A DNA stretch of 29,229 nucleotides from CAYWPG01 sp964460035 (GTDB lineage: Bacteria > Pseudomonadota > Gammaproteobacteria > Nitrococcales > AK92), in contig CAYWPG010000046.1 of the NCBI GenBank assembly GCA_964460035.1, forward strand, positions 1-29,229, given 5' to 3'. This document shows, piece after piece, positions 7,988 to 17,021 of the stretch. A program made the position numbers and the translations under genes. Below the pieces are notes generated by a model. That model had not been told where the DNA came from and did not search any database. It saw only the letters and a program-made list of their open reading frames with translations. The stretch's first letter is position 1, and each line of letters starts with the position of its first letter.

Positions 7988-9106
7988 CTAGAACGCCTGT
8001 TCGACGTACTCGACCACCTCCATGCCGAAACCGGAAAGCGCATGCATCCGCTTGGGCGAGGAGCTGAGCACCCGCATCTTGCGCACACCCAGATCGGAGA
8101 GAATCTGCGCCCCCAGGCCATAGGTTCGCAAATCCGAACTCTGCTTCCCCTGCGGGGGCATCTCGCTGTGCCCGGCCTGGTACTGATAGGCGCGCATGCG
8201 CGCCAGCGTATCGTTAACGTCGTCCGGCTTGCGCAGCACCACCACCACGCCTTCCCCGGCCTCGGCGACCTGGCGCATCGCCGAGCGCAAGGGCCAGCCG
8301 CACAAGGGCCCCGTGCTGGCGAACACATCGGAGAGCGTATTCTGGATATGCACGCGCACCAGCGCAGGCTCATCCGGGTGCAGCTTGCCGCGGACCAGCG
8401 CGAAGTGCATCGCGTTATCCACGTTGTCCTGATAAGCGTACATGTGGAAACTGCCGTACTCGGTGGGCAGCTCGCATTCGGCAACCCGCTCCACCGTACG
8501 CTCGTTGCGTATGCGATATGCGATCAGATCGGCCACCGTGCCGATCTTCAAGCCGTGCCGGCGGCCGAACTCGATCAGATCGTCCCGGCGCGCCATGGTG
8601 CCGTCCTCGTTGAGGATCTCGACGATCACCGCCGAAGGCTCGAAACCGGCCAAACGCGCCAGGTCGCAGCCCGCCTCGGTATGCCCGGCGCGAGTCAGCA
8701 CGCCGCCGGGCTGGGCCACCAGCGGAAAGATATGCCCCGGCTGGGTAAGATCCTCCGGCCGCGCGTTGGGCGCCACGGCCGCATGTATGGTGCGGGCACG
8801 ATCGGCAGCGGAAATGCCGGTGGTCACCCCCTCCGCGGCTTCGATCGATACCGTGAAATTAGTAGCCTTCTTGCGGTCGGTGTCGTTGACCATCAGCGGC
8901 AGACGCAGACGCTCGCTGCGCTCCTTGGTGAGCGTCAGGCAAATCAGGCCGCGCCCGTACCGCGCCATGAAGTTGATGTCTTCCGGCCGCACCATGCTGG
9001 AGACCATGACCAGATCACCTTCGTTCTCGCGGTCTTCATCGTCCATGATGATGACCATCTTGCCCTGGCGCAGATCCTCGATGATTTCTTCAATGCTGTT
9101 GAGCAT
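7988..9106 (-). CDS. 3,4-dihydroxy-2-butanone 4-phosphate synthase with a degenerate GTP cyclohydrolase II domain (RibBX type)
   Basis: A 372-residue two-domain protein. Residues 1-205 are a full RibB domain with DDEDRENEGD (22-31), the TGISAADRA segment and GHTEAGCDLARLAG (141-154), including the Mg2+ ligands expected for making dihydroxybutanone phosphate from ribulose 5-phosphate. Residues 206-372 align with GTP cyclohydrolase II, but the three zinc cysteines of the C-x10-C-x-C site are gone (the region reads VHIQNTLSDVFASTGPLCGW), and the usual QEGRGIGL motif is replaced by RKPDDVND. The second half should be catalytically dead. The start at 9106 has GGAG nine bases upstream and matches the family start; the frame is open 63 bases further. 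A separate ribA is predicted elsewhere in the genome. Known bacterial RibBX proteins have this arrangement. Confidence 0.93.
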   Translation of the reverse strand: MLNSIEEIIEDLRQGKMVIIMDDEDRENEGDLVMVSSMVRPEDINFMARYGRGLICLTLTKERSERLRLPLMVNDTDRKKATNFTVSIEAAEGVTTGISAADRARTIHAAVAPNARPEDLTQPGHIFPLVAQPGGVLTRAGHTEAGCDLARLAGFEPSAVIVEILNEDGTMARRDDLIEFGRRHGLKIGTVADLIAYRIRNERTVERVAECELPTEYGSFHMYAYQDNVDNAMHFALVRGKLHPDEPALVRVHIQNTLSDVFASTGPLCGWPLRSAMRQVAEAGEGVVVVLRKPDDVNDTLARMRAYQYQAGHSEMPPQGKQSSDLRTYGLGAQILSDLGVRKMRVLSSSPKRMHALSGFGMEVVEYVEQAF

Positions 9107-9220
9107 GCTGTTGGACTCCGATGCCCGGTGATTCGAACAGGCGTCGGCAGCCGAGTTATCGGCCTGCAAACGCGTTAAGCGAGTGTATCGCGTTCCGTGC
9201 TAGGACCGTGTGCCAGCCGT

Positions 9221-9883
9221 TCAGTTGCTGCCGCCGAACCCGTGCCGCTGCAGAAACTCGCGGGTAATCCCGCCCCCGGTGGCTGCGGCCTGGCCGCCTT
9301 GCATCAGCCGCTCTAGATAACGGGCAATAATATCCACTTCCAGGTTCACCCGCCGCCCGGGCTTGAACTCGCCGATGGTGGTCGCCGCAAGCGTGTGCGG
9401 CACGATGTTGACGTCGAACTCGGCACCGTTTACCGAATTGACCGTAAGGCTTACCCCATCGACGCAGATGGACCCCTTCTCCGCGATATAACGCGCCAGG
9501 TTCTCCGGGGCTCTGATCCGGAACCGCTCCGAGCGGCCGTCCGGACGGCGCTCTATTACCTCTCCCAGGCCGTCCACATGACCGCTGACCAGGTGGCCAC
9601 CAAGCGGCGTGGCCAGCGTCAGCGCCATTTCCAGGTTCACGCGGTCGCCCACGGCTAGCAGTCCCAAGCTGCTCCGCGCCAGCGTCTCCGCCGAGACATC
9701 GGCCGCGAAGGAGTCCTCACGCAGCTCGACCGCCGTCAGGCAGACACCGTTCACGGCAATGCTGTCGCCTATGGCTGCGCGACTGAGATCCAGCCCGCCG
9801 CAACCGATCTCGATGCGCATGTCGCCGCCACGCGCCTCGCGGCGGCGCAACTCGCCAACCGCCTGAATGATCCCGGTAAACAT
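9221..9883 (-). CDS. ribE: Riboflavin synthase, alpha chain
   Basis: A 220-residue protein made of two homologous lumazine-binding halves. The first begins MFTGIIQAVG and has GDSIAVNGVCLTAV and GGHLVSGHVDG; the second repeats the pattern with GSICVDGVSLTVN and VNIVPHTLAATT. It dismutates two 6,7-dimethyl-8-ribityllumazines into riboflavin plus the pyrimidine substrate. The ATG is preceded by GAGGAG. It lies 51 bases after ribD and about 114 bases before ribBX. The name ribC is used for this gene in E. coli. Confidence 0.96.
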   Translation of the reverse strand: MFTGIIQAVGELRRREARGGDMRIEIGCGGLDLSRAAIGDSIAVNGVCLTAVELREDSFAADVSAETLARSSLGLLAVGDRVNLEMALTLATPLGGHLVSGHVDGLGEVIERRPDGRSERFRIRAPENLARYIAEKGSICVDGVSLTVNSVNGAEFDVNIVPHTLAATTIGEFKPGRRVNLEVDIIARYLERLMQGGQAAATGGGITREFLQRHGFGGSN

Positions 9884-9934
9884 TGTTCAGCGCTCCTCGT
9901 CAATGTGCGGCGAATCGCCGGCGCCGCCTGAGGC

Positions 9935-11050
9935 TCAGGGCGCGAGCGGCCGCGCCCGTACCCGCAAATCGGACCCGAACTGGCGCAGATCGAGCCATTC
10001 CAACATCTGCCGCTCGGCCATGGTGGCCAGACCGGGCAAGCGCAGCAGCGGACGGGCCGCATCCCCCATCAGGTGCGGCGCGAGATAGACCACCAGCTCG
10101 TCGACTACCCCGGCCTGCAGCAGCGCGCCGCTGAGGGTCGCGCCCGCCTCGACCAGCACATCGTTGATCTCGCGCTGCCCCAGCAAGGCTAAGGCGGCAT
10201 GCAGATCGACCTGTCCATCCCGCCCGGGACACGCCGCGACTTCGGCACCCGCCGCCTCCAGGGCGCGGCGCCGCTGCGCCGGCGGATCGGCGCATATCAC
10301 CAACGTCCGCCCAGGCTGACTCAGCATGGCCGCCCGCTCGCTCATCCGGCAACGGGGATCGAGCACCACCCGCAGCGGCTGTTCCCGCAGCGGGGGCAGA
10401 GGGACATCGCGCACCGTCAGCGCCGGATCGTCGGCCGCCACGGTGCCCACGCCGGTAAGTACGGCACCGGCTTCGGCACGCAGGCGATGCACATCGGCGC
10501 GCGCGGCGGCGCCGGTAATCCATTTGCTCTCGCCCGACGCCATGGCGGTGCGTCCATCCAGGCTGGCCGCCAGCTTGACGATCACCCGCGGGCGGCCACT
10601 GCGCATGCGCTGAAAGAAACCCGCATTCAGTTCTGCCGCCTGCTCCGCCAGCAGTCCGACAGCCGTCGCCACACCGCCCGCCCGCAGGGCGGCCAGCCCC
10701 GCGCCGGCCACCTTCGGATTGGGATCCTCCGTCGCTGCGACCACGCGGGCGAGCCCCGCTTCCAGCAAGGCCTGGCTGCACGGCGGCGTACGGCCATGAT
10801 GGACGCAGGGCTCAAGCGTGACATAAGCGGTAGCGCCTCGCGCCGCCGCGCCGGCCTGCCTGAGCGCGACCACCTCGGCATGCGGCCCGCCGGCAACCTC
10901 ATGCCAGCCGCTGCCGACAACCTGCCCGTCGCGCACGATCACGCAGCCCACCCGCGGGTTGGGCTGCGTGGTCATTTTCCCCCGCTCGGCCAGCGCCAGC
11001 GCCTGAGCCATGAAGGAGTGGTCGGCGGCGGTAAACGATGAGTCGGTCAT
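9935..11050 (-). CDS. ribD: Bifunctional riboflavin biosynthesis deaminase/reductase
   Basis: A 371-residue protein with an N-terminal cytidine-deaminase-like domain and a C-terminal DHFR-like reductase. Deaminase zinc ligands are H57 in HAE (57-59), C82 and C91 in PCVHHGRTPPC; the PNPRVGCVIV segment precedes them. The reductase begins around residue 155 with VIVKLAASLDGRTAM, the normal RibD boundary. Together they carry out steps two and three of riboflavin synthesis. The ribosome binding site is weak: AGGA sits almost against the ATG at 11048-11050, so the next in-frame Met (position 14) is a possible alternative, but the residues before it resemble the family start. Confidence 0.95.
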   Translation of the reverse strand: MTDSSFTAADHSFMAQALALAERGKMTTQPNPRVGCVIVRDGQVVGSGWHEVAGGPHAEVVALRQAGAAARGATAYVTLEPCVHHGRTPPCSQALLEAGLARVVAATEDPNPKVAGAGLAALRAGGVATAVGLLAEQAAELNAGFFQRMRSGRPRVIVKLAASLDGRTAMASGESKWITGAAARADVHRLRAEAGAVLTGVGTVAADDPALTVRDVPLPPLREQPLRVVLDPRCRMSERAAMLSQPGRTLVICADPPAQRRRALEAAGAEVAACPGRDGQVDLHAALALLGQREINDVLVEAGATLSGALLQAGVVDELVVYLAPHLMGDAARPLLRLPGLATMAERQMLEWLDLRQFGSDLRVRARPLAP

Positions 11051-11078
11051 ATCCTGTCACACAGGAGCACGCCAGCGG

Positions 11079-11558
11079 TCATGCGCCACCCGAAACATCG
11101 TCGCCGCCGCGCTTCTCCAGCCCTTCGATGACCTCGCGGAACGCACTCACGTCCTCGAAGCTGCGATAGACCGACGCGAAACGCACGTAGGCCACCTGAT
11201 CCAGATCGCGCAGCTCGGCCATCACCCATTCGCCTAACTGGCGTGTCGCCAGTTCGCGCTCGCCGCTGGCCTGCATCCGTTTCTTGATACGGCTGATCGC
11301 CGCCTCCACCGCCTCGGTGGCCACCGGGCGCTTCTCCAGCGCCCGCTGCATTCCGGTACGCAGCTTGCGCTCGTCGAAAGGCTCGCGGGTCCCGTCGCTC
11401 TTCACCATGCGAGGCAACATCAGCTCCGCCGACTCATACGTCGTAAAGCGTTCGTTGCAGCGCGTGCATTCGCGACGCCGCCGCACCTGATCGCCTTCGC
11501 TGGCGAGGCGGGAGTCGATGACGCGTGTATCCTGCGCGTGGCAAAACGGGCAGCGCAT
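11079..11558 (-). CDS. nrdR: Transcriptional repressor NrdR
   Basis: A 159-residue protein. The N-terminal zinc ribbon has C3/C6 (CPFC) and C31/C34 (CTRC) around a basic RRRRE stretch, followed by ERFTTYE, and then an ATP-cone domain starting LPRMVKSDGTREPFDERKL. NrdR senses ATP/dATP and represses ribonucleotide reductase operons. It lies seven bases downstream of glyA and 28 bases upstream of ribD. glyA-nrdR-ribD is a conserved order in gammaproteobacteria. No NrdR boxes are expected or seen here. Confidence 0.97.
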   Translation of the reverse strand: MRCPFCHAQDTRVIDSRLASEGDQVRRRRECTRCNERFTTYESAELMLPRMVKSDGTREPFDERKLRTGMQRALEKRPVATEAVEAAISRIKKRMQASGERELATRQLGEWVMAELRDLDQVAYVRFASVYRSFEDVSAFREVIEGLEKRGGDDVSGGA

Positions 11559-11565
11559 AGGCAGG

Positions 11566-12831
11566 TCAGCCTCGATTCCACTCGTACACTGGGAAGCGCC
11601 GGCAGATGTCCAGCACCTGTCCCTTGACCCGCTCTCTGACCTCGACCGAATCGATATTGTCGAGAATATCGCAGATCCAGCCGGCCAGTTCCTTGACCTC
11701 GGCCTCCTTGAAACCGCGGGTCGTTACCGCCGGCGTTCCCAGGCGCAGGCCGCTGGTCACGAAAGGCGACTGCGGGTCGTTGGGCACCGTGTTCTTGTTC
11801 ACGGTAATGTTGGCTTCGCCCAGCGCGGCATCCGCCTGCTTGCCGGTGAGTCCCTTGTCGATCAGATCGATCAGGAACAGGTGATTGTCGGTGCCGCCGG
11901 ACACTACCTTGTAGCCGCGCTCCATGACCACCGCCGCCATGGCGCGGGCATTGGCCACTACCTGCTGCTGGTACTGCTTGAACTCCGGCTGCAGCGCTTC
12001 CTTGAAAGCCACGGCCTTGGCGGCAATCACGTGCATGAGCGGGCCGCCCTGGGTACCCGGGAACACCAGCGAATTGAGCTTCTTCTCGATCTCGGGGTTG
12101 GACTTGGCGAGAATAATGCCGCCCCGCGGACCGCGCAGTGTCTTGTGAGTGGTCGACGTGGTGACATCAGCAATCTGCGTGGGGTTAGGATAGAGGCCGG
12201 CGGCTACCAGACCCGCCACATGCGCCATATCGACCATGAAGTAAGCGCCGACGCTATCGGCGATATCCCGGAACCGCTGCCAGTCGATCACGCGGGAGTA
12301 CGCGGAGAAGCCGGCGACTATCATTTTCGGCTTGTGCTCGTGCGCCAGCCGCTCGACCTGCTCGTAGTCGATCTCGCCGGTATCGGCCCTGACGCCGTAC
12401 TGCACGGCGTTGAAGAGCTTGCCGGAAAAGTTGACCTTGGCGCCGTGGGTCAGATGCCCGCCGTGGTCCAGGCTCATCCCCAGGATGGTATCTCCGGCAT
12501 TGAGCAGTGCGAAATACACGGCGGCATTGGCCTGCGAGCCCGAGTGCGGCTGCACGTTGGCGTAGTCCGCGCCGAACAGCTGCTTGGCGCGCTCTATGGC
12601 CAGCTGCTCGGCGATATCTACGAACTCGCACCCCCCGTAATAGCGCTTGCCCGGGTAGCCTTCGGCGTACTTGTTGGTCAGCACGCTGCCCTGGGCTTCC
12701 AGCACGCGAGGGCTCGCATAGTTCTCGGAGGCAATCAGCTCGATGTGTTCTTCCTGGCGGCGGGTTTCATCGCGTATGGCCTGCGCCAGCTCAGGATCGA
12801 ACGATGCAATATTCATATCGGTGGAGAACAT
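11566..12831 (-). CDS. glyA: Serine hydroxymethyltransferase
   Basis: A 421-residue PLP enzyme (E. coli 417) that converts serine and tetrahydrofolate to glycine and methylene-tetrahydrofolate. The PLP lysine is K230 in TSTTHKTLRGPRGG; other signatures are HIELIASENYAS, YAEGYPGKRYYGGCE, NVQPHSGSQAN and VFPGTQGGPLMH. The ATG at 12829-12831 is preceded by GAGGAA; a second Met at residue 6 is a less likely start. It opens the long minus-strand run. Its leader may be unusually long (candidate -10 at 13062-13067) and contains a perfect 15-bp inverted repeat close to the start. Confidence 0.97.
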   Translation of the reverse strand: MFSTDMNIASFDPELAQAIRDETRRQEEHIELIASENYASPRVLEAQGSVLTNKYAEGYPGKRYYGGCEFVDIAEQLAIERAKQLFGADYANVQPHSGSQANAAVYFALLNAGDTILGMSLDHGGHLTHGAKVNFSGKLFNAVQYGVRADTGEIDYEQVERLAHEHKPKMIVAGFSAYSRVIDWQRFRDIADSVGAYFMVDMAHVAGLVAAGLYPNPTQIADVTTSTTHKTLRGPRGGIILAKSNPEIEKKLNSLVFPGTQGGPLMHVIAAKAVAFKEALQPEFKQYQQQVVANARAMAAVVMERGYKVVSGGTDNHLFLIDLIDKGLTGKQADAALGEANITVNKNTVPNDPQSPFVTSGLRLGTPAVTTRGFKEAEVKELAGWICDILDNIDSVEVRERVKGQVLDICRRFPVYEWNRG

Positions 12832-12870
12832 GCGGCTTCCTCTTCGAATAGGGGAGCAAAGGTTTCAGGA

Positions 12871-12910
12871 TGTGTTCGCAAGCGGCCGCTACCGCCCGCT
12901 TGCGAACACA
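12871..12910. repeat. Perfect 15-bp inverted repeat in the glyA leader
   Basis: TGTGTTCGCAAGCGG (12871-12885) is the exact reverse complement of CCGCTTGCGAACACA (12896-12910), separated by a 10-base loop. It lies 40-79 bases upstream of the glyA start on the minus strand. Neither side has a T-run, so it is not an ordinary intrinsic terminator. It may be an RNA hairpin in the glyA leader or a DNA operator. The 12-base match of one arm to part of E. coli 6S RNA appears to be coincidence. Confidence 0.8.
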
Positions 12911-13061
12911 CCCTTGCATTGACTAATGCCGGCCCGCTCAATAGCCCGCGCCTGCGGAGCCCGAGCCAATCGCCCTTGCACACCGGCCCCAGCGCGAAGC
13001 ACGGCTGCCACGCCCCGCCCGGTCCGCTGCAAAAGGCTCTTCAGAAGCCGGAAGGCGCGAA

Positions 13062-13067
13062 ATTATA
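13062..13067 (-). promoter_or_regulatory. Candidate -10 element for glyA
   Basis: On the minus strand these bases read TATAAT, a perfect -10 hexamer in a small AT-rich patch. The -35 region is poor at every normal spacing. Transcription would begin near 13055 and produce a leader of about 220 bases before glyA. Confidence 0.45.
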
Positions 13068-13113
13068 AACGCTTTCGGCCAGGACTGCGATTCCCGCCAC
13101 GGCGTTGGCAGCG

Positions 13114-13590
13114 TCATCCGCGCGCCTGCTGCCAAGCCTGCAGGCGCGCGCGCATGCGCCGCACATGATTGCCCTCCCAGTACCACTTACGGCAGTGCGG
13201 GCAATAGCGCTGCTCCTGCGCCGAGGGCTCGGCGATCAGCGCTTGCAACGGGGTATTGCAAAGCAGGCAGCGGCTGAACGGCGCATACAGCCAGTCGATC
13301 CGCAGGCAGCGCCGTAAAATAGCCGCTTGCTGATCCAGAACTTGGGTAGTGAACAGGAACACGTGCTGACGCGCATTGCGCCGCTCGAGAAACCCGCGGT
13401 CGCGCGTCAGCAGCCAGCGACGCTCGGCATGAGCACGGGCAAGGATATCGCGATCGCTCATGGCGCCGCTGGCCAGCTCGGTGTCGTAACCGGCCGCGCG
13501 CAACCAGCGCGCCAGGCGCAGCAGCATTTCGTCGCAATACAGCCGCGGGGGCTCGGTCTGCCCGCAAGCGCTAAGGATTTCGCTTGTCAT
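13114..13590 (-). CDS. Mut7-C RNase-domain protein (PIN-like, with zinc ribbon)
   Basis: A 158-residue protein. The N-terminal part, LYCDEMLLRLARWLRAAGYD followed by SDRDILARAHAERRWLLTRDRGF, has the acidic residues (D20, D46, D48, D64) typical of the PIN-like Mut7-C nuclease fold. A zinc ribbon follows with C108/C111 (CLLC) and C130/C133 (CPHC), then WYWEGNH, all as in Mut7-C/DUF5615-related proteins. It probably cleaves RNA, but no substrate is known for the stand-alone bacterial members. It is transcribed away from the rimB-rimK pair, with only 28 bases between the two starts, so promoters would have to overlap the neighbouring start regions. Confidence 0.85.
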   Translation of the reverse strand: MTSEILSACGQTEPPRLYCDEMLLRLARWLRAAGYDTELASGAMSDRDILARAHAERRWLLTRDRGFLERRNARQHVFLFTTQVLDQQAAILRRCLRIDWLYAPFSRCLLCNTPLQALIAEPSAQEQRYCPHCRKWYWEGNHVRRMRARLQAWQQARG

Positions 13591-13618
13591 GGTTCATGTT
13601 TAATACTACAAGGACGGC

Positions 13619-14134
13619 TTGTACACGGCATTCACCGGGGGCGATGTGCAGCGGACCAAGGAACCGCGCTTATGGGTAGGCTGGCGCGAATGGTTAGCGT
13701 TGCCGGAACTCGGCATAACGGCCATCAAAGCCAAGATCGACACCGGCGCCAGCACGTCGGCTCTGCACGCCATCCACATCAGGCGGTTCACAGAAGATGG
13801 GCGCGAGCGAGTACGCTTTGAAGTCCATCCACTGCAACGCCGAACCGACATCACGGTCAGCTGTGTCGCCGATGTTGTCGACGAGCGATTCGTAACCAGC
13901 TCCAACGGCCATCGCGAAAAGCGGCTGGTCATCCGCACTGCGATCGCCATCGCCGACAGGCGCTGGCCAATCGAGCTGACTTTGACCAACCGCGACAGCA
14001 TGGGCTTTCGCATGCTGCTGGGCCGCAGTGCAATGAACAGTCGAATCCTGGTCGATCCGGGCGCTTCTTTTATGACCGCTCCCGACCCGGAAAGTGCAAC
14101 CGCAAAGATAAGGACAGGCAGGCGCCAACCATGA
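13619..14134 (+). CDS. RimB-like retropepsin-family (ATP-dependent zinc protease family) protein
   Basis: A 171-residue protein of the family annotated as ATP-dependent zinc protease (Pfam Zn_protease), now understood as retropepsin-like. It has the aspartic-protease signature IDTGASTSALHA (D41-T42-G43) and a later RMLLGRSAM segment that corresponds to the hydrophobic-hydrophobic-Gly motif. It overlaps rimK by four bases (ATGA), and in Pseudomonas the equivalent RimB works with RimK in modifying ribosomal protein S6. The start is uncertain: TTG at 13619 has AAGGA at 13610-13614, while a GTG at 13646 has a G-rich stretch before it. I prefer the TTG because its ribosome binding site is better. 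Confidence 0.88.
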   Translation: MYTAFTGGDVQRTKEPRLWVGWREWLALPELGITAIKAKIDTGASTSALHAIHIRRFTEDGRERVRFEVHPLQRRTDITVSCVADVVDERFVTSSNGHREKRLVIRTAIAIADRRWPIELTLTNRDSMGFRMLLGRSAMNSRILVDPGASFMTAPDPESATAKIRTGRRQP

Positions 14135-15051
14135 CCACCTCCCCACTCAACATTCTGGTCTTATCCCGGAATCCCAAGCTCTACTCGACCCGGCGCCTGG
14201 TCGAAGCCGGGCAGCAGCGTGGCCACAGCATGCGGGTCATAGATCCGCTACGCTGCTACATGAACATCAGCTCGCATAGACCCAGCGTACATTACATGGG
14301 CAAGCCGCTGGAGCGCGTGGACGCGATCATTCCCCGCATCGGCGCATCGATCACGTTCTACGGCACCGCCGTGGTACGGCAATTCGAGATGATGGGCACG
14401 TTCTCGCTCAACGAGTCGGTCGCGATCAGCCGCTCGCGCGACAAGCTGCGCTCGCTGCAGCTGCTTTCGCGCAAGGGAATCGGGCTGCCGGTAAGCGGCT
14501 TCGGCTACTCGCCGGACGACACCAAGGATCTGATCAATCTGGTCGGCGGCGCACCGCTGGTAATCAAGCTGCTGGAAGGTACCCAGGGGCGCGGCGTGGT
14601 GCTCGCCGAAACCGATAAGGCAGCCGAGAGCGTGATCGATGCCTTCCGCGGCCTGCGCGCTTACTTCCTCACCCAGGAGTTCATCGCCGAAGCGGGAGGC
14701 GCCGACATCCGCTGCTTCGTCATTGGCGACAAGGTCGTCGCGTCCATGATCCGGCAGGCAAAAGACGGGGAGTTCCGCTCCAATCTGCACCGCGGCGGTC
14801 AGGCCAAACCCATCCGCATTACGCCGGAAGAGCGTTCCACGGCAGTGCGGGCGGCCAGGATCATGGGGCTGAATGTCGCCGGCGTAGACCTGATGCGCTC
14901 CAACCATGGTCCGGTAGTTCTCGAAGTTAACTCCTCCCCAGGACTGCAGGGCATCGAGTCGGCTACCGGCAAAGACATTGCTAGCATGATAATCGAGTTC
15001 ATAGAGAAAAACGGTAAGCACGGCAAAACGCGAACGCGCGGTACCGGCTGA
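14131..15051 (+). CDS. rimK: Ribosomal protein S6--glutamate ligase
   Basis: A 306-residue ATP-grasp ligase that adds glutamate residues to the C-terminus of ribosomal protein S6. The start NILVLSRNPKLYSTRRLVEA matches RimK. The central ATP-grasp residues are seen in VIKLLEGTQGRGVVLAE, in TQEFIAEAGGADIRCFVIG and in GVDLMRSNHGPVVLEVNSSPG, where Asp, Glu and Asn bind Mg2+. The ATG overlaps the rimB-like stop, indicating translational coupling. Its length is close to E. coli RimK (300). The C-terminal tail is basic (KNGKHGKTRTRGTG). Confidence 0.95.
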   Translation: MTTSPLNILVLSRNPKLYSTRRLVEAGQQRGHSMRVIDPLRCYMNISSHRPSVHYMGKPLERVDAIIPRIGASITFYGTAVVRQFEMMGTFSLNESVAISRSRDKLRSLQLLSRKGIGLPVSGFGYSPDDTKDLINLVGGAPLVIKLLEGTQGRGVVLAETDKAAESVIDAFRGLRAYFLTQEFIAEAGGADIRCFVIGDKVVASMIRQAKDGEFRSNLHRGGQAKPIRITPEERSTAVRAARIMGLNVAGVDLMRSNHGPVVLEVNSSPGLQGIESATGKDIASMIIEFIEKNGKHGKTRTRGTG

Positions 15052-15207
15052 TCGCTCTTCGCCCCCGGCTTAGGCGCAACGATCCGCTGCGGCCCAGGAA
15101 CACATTACAAGAGAGCGGCGCGTAGGCGCGTTCGCGGTGCGCTCCGCACTGTTATCGGGCTGCGCAGATGCGCCCTTGGCAAGAACTCAAGGGTTGCTGG
15201 CCATCGC

Positions 15208-15237
15208 TTGGCTTTCCGGCAGCCACTCGCCGATAAT
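15208..15237 (+). promoter_or_regulatory. Candidate sigma-70 promoter for ettA
   Basis: TTGGCT (15208-15213) and GATAAT (15232-15237) are separated by 18 bases. They match the -35 and -10 consensus at four and five of six positions. Transcription would start near 15244, about 31 bases before the ettA ATG. Confidence 0.5.
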
Positions 15238-15274
15238 GCGCGGCTGCACCGGCTTCGTGGGATGCGAGGTATCC

Positions 15275-16942
<1,668 letters not shown>

Positions 16943-16962
16943 GCCACGAGCGGGATACCGGC

Positions 16963-16989
16963 CGCGGGAGCATCCCCGCGGCTCCCGCG
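16963..16989. terminator. GC-rich hairpin between convergent ettA and the GGDEF gene
   Basis: CGCGGGAGC (16963-16971) pairs perfectly with GCTCCCGCG (16981-16989) around a 9-base loop. It lies in the 79-base gap between convergent genes. There is no T-run on either side, so it may only stop transcription with help from Rho, if at all. Confidence 0.4.
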
Positions 16990-17021
16990 TCCCGGGCCCT
17001 CCCCCCTTCGGCCGGCGCCGC

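Noticed and set aside
9107..11078. Search for an FMN riboswitch near the rib genes
   Set aside because: The conserved AGGGCA/GGGTG/ACCGGCGGT blocks were not seen in any of the gaps.
12871..12885. Match of GTTCGCAAGCGG to part of 6S RNA
   Set aside because: Only 12 bases match, they form one arm of a local inverted repeat, and the rest of the 6S structure is missing.
13619..13645. GTG at 13646 as the rimB-like start
   Set aside because: Kept as an alternative only; the TTG at 13619 has a better-spaced AAGGA site.
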